Below, piece by piece: positions 62,998 to 64,000 of a DNA stretch of 64,000 bases. The DNA comes from Eubacteriales bacterium (GTDB taxonomy: Bacteria > Bacillota > Clostridia > Oscillospirales > Oscillospiraceae). The stretch covers positions 1-64,000 of the forward strand of contig JAUNQI010000014.1 in the NCBI GenBank assembly GCA_030536255.1, in the 5' to 3' direction. The translations under genes were made by a program, and so were the position numbers. Numbering within the stretch: position 1 is the first letter of the stretch; each line of letters begins with the position of its first letter. The notes under the pieces were generated by a model. The model was not told the DNA's origin, did no database searches, and saw only the letters and a program-made list of their open reading frames with translations.

Positions 62998-63924
62998 TCA
63001 GACCTTGTCCGTCTGCTTCTCGCCGAACAGGCCGGTAGGCTTGAAGACAAGAATGACGATCAGGAGAACAAACGTGAAAGCATCAGAGAACGTGGCAAGA
63101 CCGATCTGCTCGCTGATTACGCCGTTGACGATCAGGATTGTGTCAAGACCCTTGATCAGGCTCTCACAGATACCGATAATGAATGCTCCGATAACCGCAC
63201 CGGGGATGGAGCCGATGCCGCCGAAAACAGCCGCAACGAAAGCCTTCAGGCCGGGCATACCGCCGGAGGTGGGAACAACACCGGGATAGTTGGTAAAGTA
63301 AAGGAGCGAGCCTACAGCCGCAAGGAAGGTACCGATAATAAACGTCATGGAAATAACGCTGTTGATACGGATACCCATCAGCTGGCTGGTCTCAAAGTCC
63401 TTTGACACGGCACGCATTGCCATGCCTATCTTAGTGTGGTTAATCAAAAGGACAAGAGCAACCACAAGAATAATCGTAAGGAAAGGAGTGATCACCGTCA
63501 CCCGGGTGGTTTCCATTCCGAAGATAGAGATCTGGTCAGAGATCCAGGGAATGGTGGGATAGTTTTTATTCAGGCCGCCCGTGATATACAGAGCAAGGTT
63601 CTGAAGGAGATAGCTGACTCCGATAGCGGAGATCATAACGGACATTCTCGGGGCGCTGCGGAGAGGTCTGTAGGCCACGCGCTCGATCAGGAAGCCCAGG
63701 AGGACCGTACAAACGATCATCAGCGGAATAGCAATATACAGAGGCATGGAAGCCGCCATGTAGACCATCATCAGACCGGCGACCATGAAGACATCACCGT
63801 GTGCAAAGTTGATCAGCCTTAGTATACCGTAAACCATTGTATAGCCGATGGCTATCAAAGCATACTGCCCGCCGACCGATATTCCGGAAATAATATACGG
63901 AAGGGCGGTTTTAAGAATATTCAT
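62998..63924 (-). CDS. livH: Branched-chain amino acid ABC transporter permease LivH
   Basis: A 308-residue permease. GGQYALIAIGYTMVYGILRLINFAHGDVFMVAGL is the family's first helix pair and MAMRAVSKDFETSQLMGIRINSVISMTF the cytoplasmic coupling loop. GAGGAATCC precedes the ATG. It is the first permease in the window of the liv operon; the substrate-binding protein livJ/livK should lie just beyond 64000 on the same strand. The last 75 bases of the window hold no gene. Confidence 0.95.
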   Translation of the reverse strand: MNILKTALPYIISGISVGGQYALIAIGYTMVYGILRLINFAHGDVFMVAGLMMVYMAASMPLYIAIPLMIVCTVLLGFLIERVAYRPLRSAPRMSVMISAIGVSYLLQNLALYITGGLNKNYPTIPWISDQISIFGMETTRVTVITPFLTIILVVALVLLINHTKIGMAMRAVSKDFETSQLMGIRINSVISMTFIIGTFLAAVGSLLYFTNYPGVVPTSGGMPGLKAFVAAVFGGIGSIPGAVIGAFIIGICESLIKGLDTILIVNGVISEQIGLATFSDAFTFVLLIVILVFKPTGLFGEKQTDKV

Positions 63925-64000
63925 CGAGGATTCCTCTTTTCTTTTCGGATGAGAAGATTACCGTTTGAGAACACGATTTGCTGGCGGGGTTAAAACCCGC

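Overview
The window looks like the chromosome of an anaerobic Gram-positive Clostridia member, probably an Oscillospirales-like gut bacterium. This rests on near-balanced base composition, dense short-gap operons with AGGAGG-type ribosome binding sites and sigma-A promoters with 17-bp spacers. It also rests on Firmicutes markers: class B sortase, a YerC-type TrpR homologue, HPr with a regulatory serine, a HisZ-dependent short HisG, MutS2, and NADP-type glutamate dehydrogenase. No taxonomic search was possible.

Layout. 1-1031: tail of an IS110-family transposase and a strongly folded non-coding end. 1047-1820: a Fur-family repressor with a Cys-rich membrane protein behind a palindrome-controlled promoter. 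2098-13782: an oligopeptidase F gene and two complete polyamine-type ABC operons (potABCD-like) on either side of gdhA. The second operon is preceded by a 300-nt folded RNA element that resembles a solo HEARO/omega-RNA or a long leader. 13952-17200: hexokinase, L-glyceraldehyde-3-phosphate reductase and a TauE/SafE permease. 17322-17726: a four-tRNA operon (Val, Phe, Gly, Cys). 17761-20405: YerC, sortase B and a CapA-like protein. 20485-31864: arginine biosynthesis and uptake, with argF and a carB-dapF fusion on the plus strand and an amino-acid ABC transporter operon interleaved with argG-argH on the minus strand. Both promoters carry ARG-box-like sites. 31854-35284: class I fumarase subunits, DUF554, YbaK and Nudix. 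35335-42074: a nine-cistron histidine operon (hisZG fusion, hisC, B, H, A, F, IE and PHP phosphatase) without hisD. 42168-43550: zinc ribbon, macrodomain and SGNH hydrolase. 43551-45129: a gene-poor accessory region with two tandem 23-residue peptide genes and an IS21-like miniature element that contains a long nested hairpin. 45130-45473: RNase P RNA. 45538-50052: a sugar aminotransferase, a left-handed beta-helix protein and thrC-thrH. 50271-58832: MATE transporter, cytidylate-kinase-like protein, a coiled-coil protein, coaD, rsmD, uvrC, HPr and mutS2. 59012-60076: prfA. 60266-63924: livF, G, M and H, with the binding protein presumably beyond the right edge.

How the genes work together. 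Nitrogen metabolism dominates: glutamate synthesis (gdhA), arginine synthesis and uptake (argF, carB, argG, argH and an ABC transporter), polyamine uptake, histidine and threonine synthesis, and branched-chain amino acid uptake. Fumarase would recycle the fumarate released by ArgH. The points that most deserve a second look are the tandem 23-aa peptides (43976-44200), the folded RNA at 9458-9760, the CarB-DapF fusion whose DapF half lacks a canonical catalytic cysteine, and the IS21-like miniature element at 44345-45024.
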